Source: Planctomycetota bacterium
GTDB lineage: Bacteria; Planctomycetota; UBA1135; GCA-002686595
Reading direction: 5' to 3'
Length of the DNA stretch: 64,000 nt
Assembly: GCA_016714045.1 (NCBI GenBank)
Contig: JADJNY010000006.1
Span: 248,001 to 312,000, forward strand
Below, one piece after another: positions 1 to 10,151 of this stretch. The position numbers and the translations under genes are program-made. Position 1 is the stretch's first letter, and every line of letters starts with the position of its first letter. The notes under the pieces are model-generated. The model was not told the origin of the DNA and did no database searches. It worked only from the letters and a program-made list of their open reading frames with translations.

Positions 1-3000
1 GTCGCGGGGAGGTCGAGGAACGCGTCGAGCGACGGCGGAATGCCGAGCGCGGTCGCCTTGACCTCGAGGAGCAGCTTCCCGTCCTTCGCCTGCCGCTCGT
101 CGAGCGTCTGCACGACCTTCAAGTTGCGGAACGGGCGTTCGTCGCCCGCGTCCGGCGTCGCGTCGATCGGCAGCACCGCGGACTCGATCGGCAACACCGC
201 GTAACCCGACGTATCCAGGAAGTCGAGGTCGAGGCGCAAGGGCGGCACGCGATCGACCTGCGGCCCCTTGGGCTTGAGCAGGATGTACGCGTACGGCGTG
301 ACGCGCCAGCCAAACGTCTCGCTCGCGATCGAGCGCACCGCGGGCTGGTTGAACGTGACGGAGAGCACCTCGAACTGCTCGGAGAGCGCGGCGCGCGCCG
401 CCTCCTCGAACTTGTCGCGGTAGTCCTCCTCGGGCCGGCCGTAGTTGTACGAGAACGCCATCGCGTTCTGGTTCTGGAGGTACTTGCCGAAGCCGCCCGA
501 CTCGCGCTCGATCTCGGCGGTGTGCCGCAAGTTGACCTGGAGGCCGAACGGCGCGCCGTGGCCGACCTTGTCGGCGCCGTCGATCTTCGCCTCGAGCCGG
601 ATCTCGGTGACGAGGTCCTTGTAGTAGTCGTAGACGTCGCGCGCTTCCCTCGCGAGGTCGTTGTCGCCCGTGATCGCGAGGCCCTCGCGCACGTAGCGGA
701 ACTTCACCGCGGGCTTCGCGCTCCCCATGCGCGTGAAGAGCGCGCTCGCGAACATGTCGAGGTGGCGCTTCGACTTCTCGCCGGGCAGCAGCGCGAACGC
801 CTCGCGGATCTGCGGGATCTCGGCCGCGGCGAGCGTCTGCTCGTGCGTGATCGCGCCCAGGTCGCTGGCGCCGAGCGCCGCGTAGAACCACGTGTCGAAG
901 ACCTGCGTCGTCTCCTTCTCGACGTCGAGCGTCGGCGCGACGGCGAGGTACGCGTTCGCGGCCGCGTGGAAGAGCTCGAAGGCGGCGGCGCGGCGCTGGG
1001 AAAACTCGGGGTCCTTCTTCAGCGTCCAGCGGTAGTTGTTCTCGTCGTGCGCGAGCGCCCCGCGCACGAGCAGGAGTTCCCAGCTCTTCGGATGGTCGAC
1101 GAGCGCCTTGCGTACGGCCTCGTTCGCCAGGGAGTACCCCGCGAGCACCTCGGCCTCGATGTCCTTCTGCTTGCGCTTCGTCTTCGACTTCTCCTGCTCG
1201 GCGGGGTCGCGCCAGATCGTCAGCAGGTTCTGGCGCATCGCCTGGACGAGCGCGGCGAGCGTCGCGGGCTCGAGGTCCTTCATCGGACCGAACACCTGCT
1301 CGATCGTGTCGATGCGGTAGATCTCGGCCGAACTGTGCGCGGCGGTGAACGCCTGCGACACGAGGTTTTGGTCGAGCTCGACGGGCAGCTTGCGGAGGCG
1401 CTCGATCCACGTGCCGAGCTCGACTAGGTTGCGCTCCTGCTTCGAGCGCGTCAGCGGGATGCCGTTCGCGCGCTCGTCGAAGCCGTACATGTACATGTAC
1501 GGGTTGTTCTGCTGCGCCTGGTTCGGGTTGTGGTTCTTCGCCCACACGCGCAGGAACTCGTCGACGAGCTCCTTCGCCTGCTTGCCGTGCCGCGCCGCGA
1601 GGCTCTCGATGTACGGGAACGCGAGCTTCTCCTCGGAGACCTTCAGGTAGAGCTGCGCGAACACGACGTCGAACTTGGGCCGCAACGCCTCGTCGACGTG
1701 CGCGAGCCACGCGTCGTCGGGCCGCGCCTCGAGGATCTCGCCCGTCTTGATCGGCGAGGGCATGTTGCCGCGGTTCCACGAGTCGGGGTCCCAGTAGAAC
1801 GTGTTGCCGAAGCGGTCACGCTGCACGCGCGAGCGCATGCCCGTCGACGTGTCCCACTGGTAGGTGAACTGCGCTTCCTTGAGCCAGTTGCTCGCGAGCA
1901 GGGAGAGCGTGCGCTTCCAGCTCTCCGCGCGCTCCGGCGCCGCGCGAAGGAGTGCCTTGGTCGCGGTCGTCTGCAATTTGAGCCAATCGAGGCGCGCGTC
2001 GGCCTGCATTGGCTGCTGGGCGAGCGCCATGGACGCGGACGACCCGATCGCAGACAGGATCTCCATGCCGCGCTCGGGTCGCGAGGTGAAGCTCTCGTCG
2101 AGCCACGCCTGCCCGAGCTCCTTCTGGATCTTCGGCGCGATGTCGACGGCGCGCCTCAGGGCCTCGGTCTTGTCGTCGTCGGAGATCTCACCGGCCGCGA
2201 GCGCGGCCTGCGTCGCCTTCCAGGCCTTCTCGAGCCACTCGATCTTCCGCTCCTTGCCGTTCTGAGCGAGGAAGTGGCGCGCGAGCAGATTGAGTCCCTC
2301 GCGGTCGTTCTTCTGCTCGGCCTCTTCCGGCGACGGCAGGAACTCGCCCATCGCCACGAGCTCGTTCGCCGCGGAGAGGACGCGCGCGAGCTTGCGTGCG
2401 TCGAGCGGATAACCCGGCGCGCCGAGATCCTTCTTCACGAGCGCCAGGAACACGTCGAGCTGCGCGCCCTGGTCGAGCGCGAGGCGCAGGATGGCTCCCA
2501 GCTTCGCGAGCTCGGCCTTCTCGATCTCGATGCTCATCACGTGGACGAGCCCGAGGACGTCGCTCGCCTCGAAACGGTTCTTCTCGATGTACGGCTGGCC
2601 CTGCTGCGGGACGTTCGGCCGGTCCTGCGGCCCGCGCTGCAGCGACTCGAGCATCTTCGCGAAGCCGGCCTTCTGTTCCTCGGGCGTGAGCGCCGTGAAG
2701 TAGGCCTTCACCGCAGGCCAGTCGCCGAGCGTCACGTTGCGCTTCAGCTGCTCCATCTCGGCGTCGATCGCCTTCGCCTCGGCCGCCTTCTTCGCGGCCT
2801 CCTCCGCGGCTTTCTTCGCCTTCGCGGCCTCTTCCGCGGCCTTCTTCGCGGCCTCGGGGTCCGTCGGCGCGGCGCTCGGCTCGGCGGCGGGAGCGGGCGC
2901 GGCCTCGGCCGGCTGCGCCTCGTCCTTCTTCGGCTCCGCGGGCGGCTTCGGCGGCGTCGACCACGCCTTGAGCGTCGTCGAAGGCCGGCGGTCGTAGTCG

Positions 3001-3248
3001 AGCTTCGCGAGCTTCTCCTGGCGCGGCGTCGGCTTCTTCTTCGCAGCCGGGGCGGCGGACGGCGTGGAGGCGTCGGGGACGGCGACCTCGCCCTCCTGCA
3101 CCATCATCGGGTCTTCGCCGAAGGACACCTCGTCGAACACCACGACGCCCGTGCTGATCGGCGAGCCGCTCACCGTGATCACCTGGGCGAACGCGGGCAA
3201 CGCGAGCGACGAAAACGCGAGCGCGGAGAAGACCGGCCTCGAGAGCAT
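1..3248 (-). CDS. Large secreted hypothetical protein, C-terminus beyond the window
   Basis: An uninterrupted minus-strand frame of about 1,080 codons starts at ATG 3248 and is still open at the window edge. Start choice: a GGAG lies about 8 bases upstream, and residues 1-22 form a signal peptide ending in AFA before a glutamine. Residues of about 90-150 are Ala/Lys/Pro/Glu-rich with AAKKAAEEAAK-type segments (likely coiled linker). The remainder is mixed alpha/beta with many Trp and Tyr, consistent with a folded envelope protein; an Asn/Gln-rich stretch includes NPYMYMYG. I recognise no catalytic motif or family. It lies downstream of the MoxR/Bat genes on the same strand, separated by a hairpin, so it may be a distal operon member or have its own control. 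Function unknown; the coding call is firm because of frame length, codon bias and signal peptide. Confidence 0.85.
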   Translation of the reverse strand, partial: MLSRPVFSALAFSSLALPAFAQVITVSGSPISTGVVVFDEVSFGEDPMMVQEGEVAVPDASTPSAAPAAKKKPTPRQEKLAKLDYDRRPSTTLKAWSTPPKPPAEPKKDEAQPAEAAPAPAAEPSAAPTDPEAAKKAAEEAAKAKKAAEEAAKKAAEAKAIDAEMEQLKRNVTLGDWPAVKAYFTALTPEEQKAGFAKMLESLQRGPQDRPNVPQQGQPYIEKNRFEASDVLGLVHVMSIEIEKAELAKLGAILRLALDQGAQLDVFLALVKKDLGAPGYPLDARKLARVLSAANELVAMGEFLPSPEEAEQKNDREGLNLLARHFLAQNGKERKIEWLEKAWKATQAALAAGEISDDDKTEALRRAVDIAPKIQKELGQAWLDESFTSRPERGMEILSAIGSSASMALAQQPMQADARLDWLKLQTTATKALLRAAPERAESWKRTLSLLASNWLKEAQFTYQWDTSTGMRSRVQRDRFGNTFYWDPDSWNRGNMPSPIKTGEILEARPDDAWLAHVDEALRPKFDVVFAQLYLKVSEEKLAFPYIESLAARHGKQAKELVDEFLRVWAKNHNPNQAQQNNPYMYMYGFDERANGIPLTRSKQERNLVELGTWIERLRKLPVELDQNLVSQAFTAAHSSAEIYRIDTIEQVFGPMKDLEPATLAALVQAMRQNLLTIWRDPAEQEKSKTKRKQKDIEAEVLAGYSLANEAVRKALVDHPKSWELLLVRGALAHDENNYRWTLKKDPEFSQRRAAAFELFHAAANAYLAVAPTLDVEKETTQVFDTWFYAALGASDLGAITHEQTLAAAEIPQIREAFALLPGEKSKRHLDMFASALFTRMGSAKPAVKFRYVREGLAITGDNDLAREARDVYDYYKDLVTEIRLEAKIDGADKVGHGAPFGLQVNLRHTAEIERESGGFGKYLQNQNAMAFSYNYGRPEEDYRDKFEEAARAALSEQFEVLSVTFNQPAVRSIASETFGWRVTPYAYILLKPKGPQVDRVPPLRLDLDFLDTSGYAVLPIESAVLPIDATPDAGDERPFRNLKVVQTLDERQAKDGKLLLEVKATALGIPPSLDAFLDLPA

Positions 3249-3278
3249 CACGCGACTCCACCGCCGCGATCCTGCGAG

Positions 3279-3308
3279 CACGCCCGTGCGCGGCGGGGCA
3301 CGGGCGTG
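3279..3308 (-). terminator. Hairpin between the Bat-type operon and the large secreted protein
   Basis: An 11-bp perfect inverted repeat (3279-3289 with 3298-3308) closes an 8-base loop. It lies just after the second in-frame stop (3331-3333) of the upstream TPR-like gene and 31 bases before the next start codon. No U-tract follows on the minus strand, so it may be a weak terminator, an attenuator or an RNA-stabilising hairpin. Confidence 0.45.
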
Positions 3309-3330
3309 GTTTCCATCAACGAAACGTGCT

Positions 3331-3453
3331 TCAGGAGCCGGAACCGTCCGGCGGAGCACCCGAGCTCGCGCCGCGCGCGTCCTTCGGCTGCTGACCCTGC
3401 TTGCCCGGATTCTTGCCCTTCGAGCCGCGACCGCGGCCGTTCCCGCAACCCTT
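3331..3453 (-). other. In-frame 40-codon extension after UGA of the TPR-like gene
   Basis: Immediately after the TGA at 3456-3454 the same frame runs 40 more sense codons to TGA 3333-3331. It encodes a Gly/Lys/Gln-rich tail beginning KGCGNGRGRG and ending PPDGSGS. Codons keep the local bias (GGC, AAG, CAG, CCG, GCG), as expected of coding DNA. Reading the UGA as selenocysteine or cysteine gives a (U/C)-K-G-C motif. The RNA just after the UGA can fold as GCCGC-GGUC-GCGGC, with the GGUC loop 22-25 bases beyond the UGA. Alternatives are a nonsense mutation of a Cys codon, a base-call error or chance. Confidence 0.5.
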
Positions 3454-4089
3454 TCACTGCGATGGGAGCGGCAGGCCCTGCAGATCGTGCAGTTCAGCAC
3501 GCGCGAGCTTCACGGCGGACTCGAGGTCCTCCTTCGCGCGCAGCGCGGCGCTGGCGTCGCCCTTCGACTCCGCCTCTTCGGCGAGCAGCTTGTAGATCTG
3601 GCGCGACGACTCGATCTCCTTCTCCCAGTCCTCGCGCGGCGCGCCTTCGAGGCGCATGAGCCACGTCATGTAGTACTTCGAGTTCGCGAGCGTGCCGCGC
3701 GCGTCCGCGAGCAGCGCGGCGTCGGTCGCGGGATCGTTCGCGAGCTCCTCGACGAGCCCTTCGAGGTCGCGCCGGACCTCGGGCAGCTTCGAGAGGAACA
3801 TCTGCGCCTTCGCGCGCTCGAGCCGGATCGCGCGCGACTCGCCCACGCGCTCCGGCGGCAGCGCAGCGAGCGCCTCACCGTACGCCTCGTCCGCTTCCGA
3901 CCACGCGTCGCGCGCGGCGTCGTCGCCGTCCTTCGCAGCGATCGAGCGCGCCCGCGCTGCCGCATCGCTCGCGCGCTCGAGCGCCGCGGCCGCGGCGTCC
4001 TCGCGCACGAGCGTCTGCCCGGGACCGAAGTGGTAGGCGAACGCTCCCACGGGGAGCAGCAGCCACGCGAACAGGACGAGCTTCTTCAT
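3454..4089 (-). CDS. Exported TPR-like helical protein of the MoxR/Bat operon
   Basis: The product is 211 residues to the first stop. ATG at 4089 is preceded by GAGGAAG at about 8 bases. Residues 1-20 form a membrane helix or signal sequence followed by FGPG. The rest is almost entirely alpha-helical, Ala/Glu/Arg-rich, with TPR-like helix pairs around 25-125 and a KYYMTWLMRLEG segment near residue 150. TPR proteins with VWA partners are standard in Bat (Bacteroides aerotolerance-type) operons, where they are thought to scaffold envelope complexes. It is 51 bases downstream of the second VWA gene. The stop is doubtful because the frame continues for 40 codons after the UGA; with the extension the protein would have 252 residues. 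Confidence 0.85.
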   Translation of the reverse strand: MKKLVLFAWLLLPVGAFAYHFGPGQTLVREDAAAAALERASDAAARARSIAAKDGDDAARDAWSEADEAYGEALAALPPERVGESRAIRLERAKAQMFLSKLPEVRRDLEGLVEELANDPATDAALLADARGTLANSKYYMTWLMRLEGAPREDWEKEIESSRQIYKLLAEEAESKGDASAALRAKEDLESAVKLARAELHDLQGLPLPSQ

Positions 4090-4140
4090 GGACGAACTTC
4101 CTCGAGCGGAGCGCGCCGGGGTCGCGCGCGGACGTGGAGG

Positions 4141-5241
4141 TCAGGATACCCCCGCCCCGCCCGGAGCGCGAACGGTGCGCGCCGCCGCACGGCGCCGCTC
4201 CGTCCCCTCCGAGGGGCCTGAGACTCCATCGGCCCGCGCCGCGGGATCCTGCTCCGGTTTCTGGGTCCTTCCCGGTCGGAAGCGCGTTCCCGCGAGGCGC
4301 AGGAGGAGCGGCAGGAACGCGAGCAGGGTTGCCGACAGCGCCGCGACGAGCAGGGCGTACTCGCGCTCGCCGAGGCGCTCCCAGACCTCTTCCGCCTCGA
4401 GGCCGGTCGCGTCCGCGATCAGGTCCGACGCGAGGTGGTACTCGTTCCCGTTGTGGAACGAGCCGCCCAGGCGCGCGGCGATCTGGCGCAGCACGGGGAC
4501 GTCCTGGCGCGAGTTGCGCCCGTCGATGAACTTGCCGACCGTCGGGTCGCCGACCCCGACGACGATCGTGCTGCGCACGGACGCCGGCATCTTCGGCATC
4601 CCGGTCGCGGGCACCGTGTCGCCGTCGGACAGGAGCACGACCGTCGTACTGCGCGGGTTCCACGGCTTCGCGAGGCGCGCGGCCTCCTCGAGGCCCGTGA
4701 ACAGCTTCGTCTTGCCCGCGGGGAAGGCGAAGTGCATCGGCAGGTCGCCGAGCATGTTGCGCACGACCTCCAGGTCCTTCGTGTCGACGACGACGGGCTT
4801 CGCGCCGTTGTAGACGGCGACGACGGAAACGCGGTAGAGCTCGAGCGGGATGCGGCTGAAGAACGACTCGAGCAGCTCCCGCGCGCGCGCCATGCGCGAC
4901 AGCTTCTTCTGCGGCCCCGCGTCGACCAGGCGCATCGACGGCGAGACGTCGAGCACGAGCACGATGTGCTGCGGGTCCTCGACGAGCTCGGCCTCGCCGC
5001 TCGCTCCGGAGTAGCGCCGCGGCTCGACGACGAGGAGCGTGAGCAGCGCCCAGGCGAGCGCGCCGAACGCGAGCGCGCGCAGGGCCGGCGCTCCGCGCGC
5101 CCACCACGCCGGCTGGCGGGCCGGCCCGAACGCGAGCGGAGCGAGCCGCCGCACGCGCCGGGCATGGAGCACCTCCGCCGCGCCGGCCAACACGGCGACG
5201 ATCGACGCGATCACGACGACGGGGAGCGGGAGCTCGATCAC
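4141..5241 (-). CDS. VWA-domain membrane protein, BatB-like
   Basis: The protein has 366 residues. The GTG start at 5241 has a GGGAGGG ribosome-binding site about 8 bases upstream. Two N-terminal membrane helices (about 5-22 and 55-75) precede a von Willebrand A domain (about 90-260) with a complete MIDAS DVSPS motif and a later LLSDGD strand. A third helix lies near 300-320 (ALLVAALSATLLAFLPLLL). The tail is charged and Pro/Arg-rich. This matches BatA/BatB proteins, whose VWA domain binds a metal and partner proteins and is thought to act on the periplasmic face of the inner membrane. It starts 40 bases after the preceding VWA gene, in the usual MoxR-DUF58-BatD-BatA-BatB order. Confidence 0.88.
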   Translation of the reverse strand: MIELPLPVVVIASIVAVLAGAAEVLHARRVRRLAPLAFGPARQPAWWARGAPALRALAFGALAWALLTLLVVEPRRYSGASGEAELVEDPQHIVLVLDVSPSMRLVDAGPQKKLSRMARARELLESFFSRIPLELYRVSVVAVYNGAKPVVVDTKDLEVVRNMLGDLPMHFAFPAGKTKLFTGLEEAARLAKPWNPRSTTVVLLSDGDTVPATGMPKMPASVRSTIVVGVGDPTVGKFIDGRNSRQDVPVLRQIAARLGGSFHNGNEYHLASDLIADATGLEAEEVWERLGEREYALLVAALSATLLAFLPLLLRLAGTRFRPGRTQKPEQDPAARADGVSGPSEGTERRRAAARTVRAPGGAGVS

Positions 5242-5281
5242 GCCGAGCCCTCCCCGCGATCGACCGCTCGCGTTGCGCGCT

Positions 5282-6206
5282 TCACCACGGCGTGTACCTC
5301 AGCCCATAGGCGGCGAGGAGCCCCAGCGCGAGGACGCCGAGCCCCGCGAGCGCGTACAGCGCGAAGTCGTCCGTCGCCTCCGCGTGCGTCTTCTCGAGGC
5401 GCGTCTTCTGCATGCCGTCGATGCGCTCGAACACGTGCGCGAGACCGCCAGGATCACCCGCGGCGAAGGCCTCGCCGCCCGTCAGCGCGGCGATCTTGAC
5501 CACCTCGTCGGGGATCTCGCCGTCGGCGACGTGCACGGTGAAGACCGCGATGCCGTCCGCGCGCAGCTTGTTCGCGATCTCCTCGTCGCGCCCGCCGCCG
5601 AGGTCCGCGCTGTACCCGTCGGTGATCAGCACGATCATGCGGTCGCCCTGCTCGCGCTCGAGCAGCACGGAGCGGCACGCGAGCAGCGCCTTGCCGATCT
5701 CGGTGCCGCTGTACCAGTACGGCAGCTGCCGGACGCATGAACGGCGGCGCGCACCGGAACGCGGAGACGTCCGTCGTCAGCGGCACCCAGTGCAGCACGC
5801 TGCTGCCGAAGAACGTCAGGCCGTACGCGTCGCCCGCGCGCCGGTCGAGGAAGTCGTTGATCGCCTGCATCGCGGCGTCGTAGCGGTCGCCCTCGCCGAA
5901 CTTCGCGGTCATCGAGCCCGACACGTCGACGCAGAACTCGATGTTCGTCAACACGCGGCGCGTCTTCGGCTCGTCCCAGCGCTGCGGGCCAGCGAGCACG
6001 ACGATCACGACCGCCAGGAGCAGCGCCGGGAGCGCCTCCGCGACGCGCAGCGCGTGTCGCCAGCGCGAATCGCGCGCTCCCGCGCCGTGGTCGAACGGCA
6101 GCACGACGGGATGCCCGCCGCGCCGCCACGACCACGCGATGAGCGCGGCGGGCACGACCAGGAACGCGAGCACCCACGGGTGACGGAAGGGGTCGAGGGC
6201 GTCCAT
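5282..6206 (-). CDS. VWA-domain membrane protein, BatA-like, with a frameshift
   Basis: Two overlapping frames make one VWA protein of about 307 residues. The first part (from ATG 6206) has an N-terminal membrane helix, the positively charged HPVVLPF region typical of BatA, a second helix and the MIDAS motif DVSGSM. Around 5728-5732 the frame must shift by one base (one extra base in GCCGG) to continue into QLPYWYSGTEIGKALLACR, VLITDGYSADLGGG and a C-terminal helix (about 280-300). The span is 3n+1, which fits a single inserted base. Either a sequencing indel or a real lesion that removes half the VWA domain is possible. The start lies 6 bases after the upstream stop, so it belongs to the operon. 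Confidence 0.82.
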
Positions 6207-6212
6207 CGCGCG

Positions 6213-7247
6213 TCAGTCCTCCCCACGTCGCGCGGGATCGAAGGCGCGATCGTCGACGGCTTGATACGGCGCGAGGAGTCGCCCGACGTCGACCTCGCGC
6301 TCCGGGTCGGGTCGGTGCAGCCAGTCCTCGAGCGCGCGGAGGAGCGGCCCCGCCTCGGCGTGCGAGCGCAGCTCCGCGAGCGCGCGCGCAGGGTCCGTGT
6401 CCTCGAGCCCGAGGCGCCGCTTCCAGTAGCGGTAGAGCACGAGTTCGAGCTCCGCGCGCTCCGTCCGCGAGAGCTTGTTCGCGCGCGCGCGCTCGACGAG
6501 CGGGCGCAGACGCTCCGCCAGCGTGCGGGGCCGCGCGAGGACCGCGGTGCTCGCGGTGCGCCGCGGACGAATCCACAAGAGGAGCACGACGACGCCCGCG
6601 ACCCATGCGACGCCGACGACGATCGCGAGCACGCGGTAACCGCCGAGCGCGACGCCGGTGCCCTCCGTGCGCGGGTTCGGCTTCATGCGCTCCGCGGGGA
6701 GCACCGCGCGCACGACCACCGGGATCGCAGGCAGCGCCTGGAGCTCGCCGCCGTCCTTGCGCACCAGCCAGCGCGCGAGGTCGTACTCGCCGGGCTCGAA
6801 GCCCTGGAACTCGAGGTCGTAGCGGAAGTCGGTGCCGTGCGGCCACGTGCCGGTGACGCGCAGGAGCACGGGGCTCTTCGGATCGACGGGTGCCGCCTGC
6901 AGCTCCGGGGCGGGCAGCACGACCTGCTCGACGCGCGCGGGGAGCCCGACGGTGCTCTCGACGGCCTTCTCCTGCACGAAAGCGGCGGGCGCCAGGCTCG
7001 CGAGGAACGGCGGGGCGAATCGACCGCGGAGCGCTCCGACGGGCGCGGCGCTCGCGACGGCCGCGAGCAGCGCGAGCGCGGCGACACCGCGGAGCGGGCG
7101 CACGAGCGGCGTCACGGGTTCGGCGGCCGCGAGGCGCGCCAGCGTGGCGATGCCGCGGAGCATCCGCAGGAGCGGCGGCATGGGCGCCACGGCCGCGGAC
7201 AACGCAGGCGTGTCGACACCGCGGAGCCTGCGCACGCGTTTCGTCAT
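6213..7247 (-). CDS. Membrane protein of the MoxR/Bat operon, in the BatD-like position
   Basis: The protein has 344 residues. ATG 7247 overlaps the upstream TGA in ATGA, indicating translational coupling. The first 80 residues are Arg/Leu/Ala-rich with several RPLRGVA-like imperfect repeats and a hydrophobic stretch. Residues of about 85-190 look like an Ig-like beta-sandwich (TGTWPHGTDFRYDLEF, GEYDLARWL). A membrane helix near 220-240 (IVVGVAWVAGVVVLLLWI) is followed by a cytoplasmic helical tail (TERAELELVLYRYWKRRLGL). Beta domain, helix and cytoplasmic tail at this operon position resemble BatD-type proteins, but similarity is by layout only. Function in envelope stress or biogenesis is inferred from the operon. 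Confidence 0.8.
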   Translation of the reverse strand: MTKRVRRLRGVDTPALSAAVAPMPPLLRMLRGIATLARLAAAEPVTPLVRPLRGVAALALLAAVASAAPVGALRGRFAPPFLASLAPAAFVQEKAVESTVGLPARVEQVVLPAPELQAAPVDPKSPVLLRVTGTWPHGTDFRYDLEFQGFEPGEYDLARWLVRKDGGELQALPAIPVVVRAVLPAERMKPNPRTEGTGVALGGYRVLAIVVGVAWVAGVVVLLLWIRPRRTASTAVLARPRTLAERLRPLVERARANKLSRTERAELELVLYRYWKRRLGLEDTDPARALAELRSHAEAGPLLRALEDWLHRPDPEREVDVGRLLAPYQAVDDRAFDPARRGED

Positions 7248-8113
7248 CGCGCTCCCCTCCCGACCGTGACGCGCGCGCGGAAGAGGTGCCGCAGCTTGGG
7301 CACGAAGGCCTCGTCCGTCCGCAGGACCATGTGGTCGACGCCCGCGCGCTTGAGCTCGGCGCGCGCCCGGTCGGGATCGGTCCACCGCGCGCGGCCGTGC
7401 GTCGTGAACTCGCGGCCCGTCTCGGCCTCGCGGGCGCGGAAGAAGCCCGTGCCGCGCAGACCGAGCTCCGCGGGGTCCTGCAGCTGGAGCACGACGACGT
7501 CGTGACGCTGACCCGCGAGCTTGATCACGTCGAGCGCTGTCTCGTCGTGCAGGTCGGAGAGCACGACGAAGAGCGCGCGCTCCGCGACGCTCGGCACGAA
7601 CTCGCGCAGGCGCTCGGCGAGCGTCGTGCGCTCGTCGAAGCGGAACGCGCGCAGCTCGAGCAGCCACTGGAGCACGCGCCGCGACGAGAGCGACGGCCGG
7701 ATGCGCAGCACGCGCTCGCCCGCTCCCAGCACGCCGACGGGGCTGACGCGATCGAGTGCCGCGAGCGCGAGCCCGCCCGCGACGAAGAGCGCCGTCGCGT
7801 ACTTCGTGCGCGGCGTGCTGCCGACCGTCATCGACGCCGACGTGTCGATCACGAGGTGCACGGCCATGCTGCGCGGCGCCTCGTACTCCTTGACGAAGAA
7901 CCGCCCCGTGCGCCCCGTGACGCGCCAGTCGATCGACTTGATCGGGTCGCCGGGCTGGTAGAGCCGCGACTGCACGTACTCGATGCCCGCGCCGAGGAAC
8001 GGCGAGCGGTCGGTGCCGTAGGAGAGCGCGTCCGCGAGCTTGCGGATGCCGATGACGAACTGCCGGCTGTCGAGCGTGCCGACGTCCTCGAGCCTTCCTT
8101 CGCGGCCGTGCAT
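7244..8113 (-). CDS. DUF58 domain protein with a VWA-like fold
   Basis: The protein has 289 residues from ATG 8113. The family hallmark is clear: a tRSPFxGxGxEYVQ-like segment, YQPGDPIKSIDWRVTGRTG, then FFVKEYE, followed by a VWA-like core with VIDTSASM (residues about 95-103) and VVLSDLHDE near 215. DUF58 proteins are nearly always encoded next to MoxR ATPases and are thought to be remodelled by them. No membrane helix is evident, so it is probably cytoplasmic. It follows moxR by 89 bases and overlaps the next gene by 4 bases. Confidence 0.9.
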   Translation of the reverse strand: MHGREGRLEDVGTLDSRQFVIGIRKLADALSYGTDRSPFLGAGIEYVQSRLYQPGDPIKSIDWRVTGRTGRFFVKEYEAPRSMAVHLVIDTSASMTVGSTPRTKYATALFVAGGLALAALDRVSPVGVLGAGERVLRIRPSLSSRRVLQWLLELRAFRFDERTTLAERLREFVPSVAERALFVVLSDLHDETALDVIKLAGQRHDVVVLQLQDPAELGLRGTGFFRAREAETGREFTTHGRARWTDPDRARAELKRAGVDHMVLRTDEAFVPKLRHLFRARVTVGRGAR

Positions 8114-8202
8114 GGTTCTCGTCCGTGGACTCCGTGAGTGAGACGCGGAGCGAGCATCGCGGCGCGCCCGCGGGGTGCGGGCCGCGTGCCGCGGTGCGCG
8201 CG

Positions 8203-9294
<1,092 letters not shown>

Positions 9295-9622
9295 GGGGAG
9301 CGGTGTTCTGGGAGCGCGAACGCGAGCCGACCCGGGTGCGGCGAGATCCTATCCGGACTCCGGGGCCGAGTTGCGAGCTCGCACGGGATTGCAGCGCGCA
9401 CGCCCCGAGGAGCTGTTGGGCATGGGCGTCTGGACGACACGACGGGTCGTCACGGGAATCGGCGCCGCAAGGCCGCGCGCCGGGTGAACTCGGCGGGGTT
9501 GCACGCGGCCCGACCTCCCACGCCCGCTTGCTGCGTCCAGGCCGCCGCACCGACCGACCGGGGACGGGCGGGCCTCCGCAGGCTTGCCACTCGGCGCGCG
9601 GATGCCATCCTGGTTCGCCTCC
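9295..9622. other. Divergent intergenic region, moxR operon and SRPBCC gene
   Basis: This 328-base region separates the minus-strand MoxR operon from the plus-strand SRPBCC gene and should hold both promoters. I see no convincing -35/-10 pair, operator palindrome or conserved small ORF. It is somewhat less GC-extreme near 9340-9470. Confidence 0.4.
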
Positions 9623-10096
9623 ATGCCGACCGAACCCTCCCTCCGCATCCTCGATGCCAAGATCGCGATCGTCGAGCTCGACCTCGTCGTCGCCGCGCCG
9701 CGGAAGCGCGTGTGGAAGGCGCTCGTCGACGAGACGTCACTGTGGTGGCGCAAGGACTTCTACATTGGCAAACGTCCCAAGGGCATGGTCTTCGAGCCGC
9801 GCGTCGGCGGCCGCATGTACGAGGACTGGGGCGACGGCGCGGGCGTCCTCTGGGCCACCGTCTTCGGCATCGCGCACGAGACCTCGTTCGACCTGCGCGG
9901 CGAGATCAGCCCTGCGTTCGGCGGCCCGCGCACGTGGCAGCTGCACTGCGAGCTGAAAGACCATCCGAAGGGAACACTGGTGAAGCTCGTCGACGCGTCG
10001 ATGGGCAAGATCGACGCCGAGGGCGCGCAGGCCGTGCGCGACGGCTGGGAGATGCTCTTCGGCGAAGGCGGGCTGAAGGGTTTCGTCGAGAGCTGA
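9623..10096 (+). CDS. SRPBCC / AHSA1-like ligand-binding domain protein
   Basis: The protein has 157 residues from ATG 9623; an in-frame ATG at 9602 would add 7 residues, and neither has a clear ribosome-binding site. The sequence has the helix-grip pattern of SRPBCC proteins: an N-terminal strand (AKIAIVELDLVVAAPRKRVW), a LWWRKDFY segment, a GGRMYEDWGDGAG hairpin, and a C-terminal helix (VRDGWEMLFGEGGLKGFVE). Such proteins bind hydrophobic ligands or act as Hsp90-activator-like domains; the ligand cannot be predicted. It stands alone 55 bases before the PrsW-like gene on the same strand. Confidence 0.85.
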   Translation: MPTEPSLRILDAKIAIVELDLVVAAPRKRVWKALVDETSLWWRKDFYIGKRPKGMVFEPRVGGRMYEDWGDGAGVLWATVFGIAHETSFDLRGEISPAFGGPRTWQLHCELKDHPKGTLVKLVDASMGKIDAEGAQAVRDGWEMLFGEGGLKGFVES

Positions 10097-10151
10097 AGGG
10101 GCGGGTCCGGAGGAGTTCGCGCGCGACTCTCGATGGTAGAAGGATGACCGC

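Noticed and set aside
1530..3659. 709-codon plus-strand frame opposite the first gene
   Set aside because: Arg/Leu-rich shadow; the minus-strand frame is open over 3.2 kb with signal peptide.
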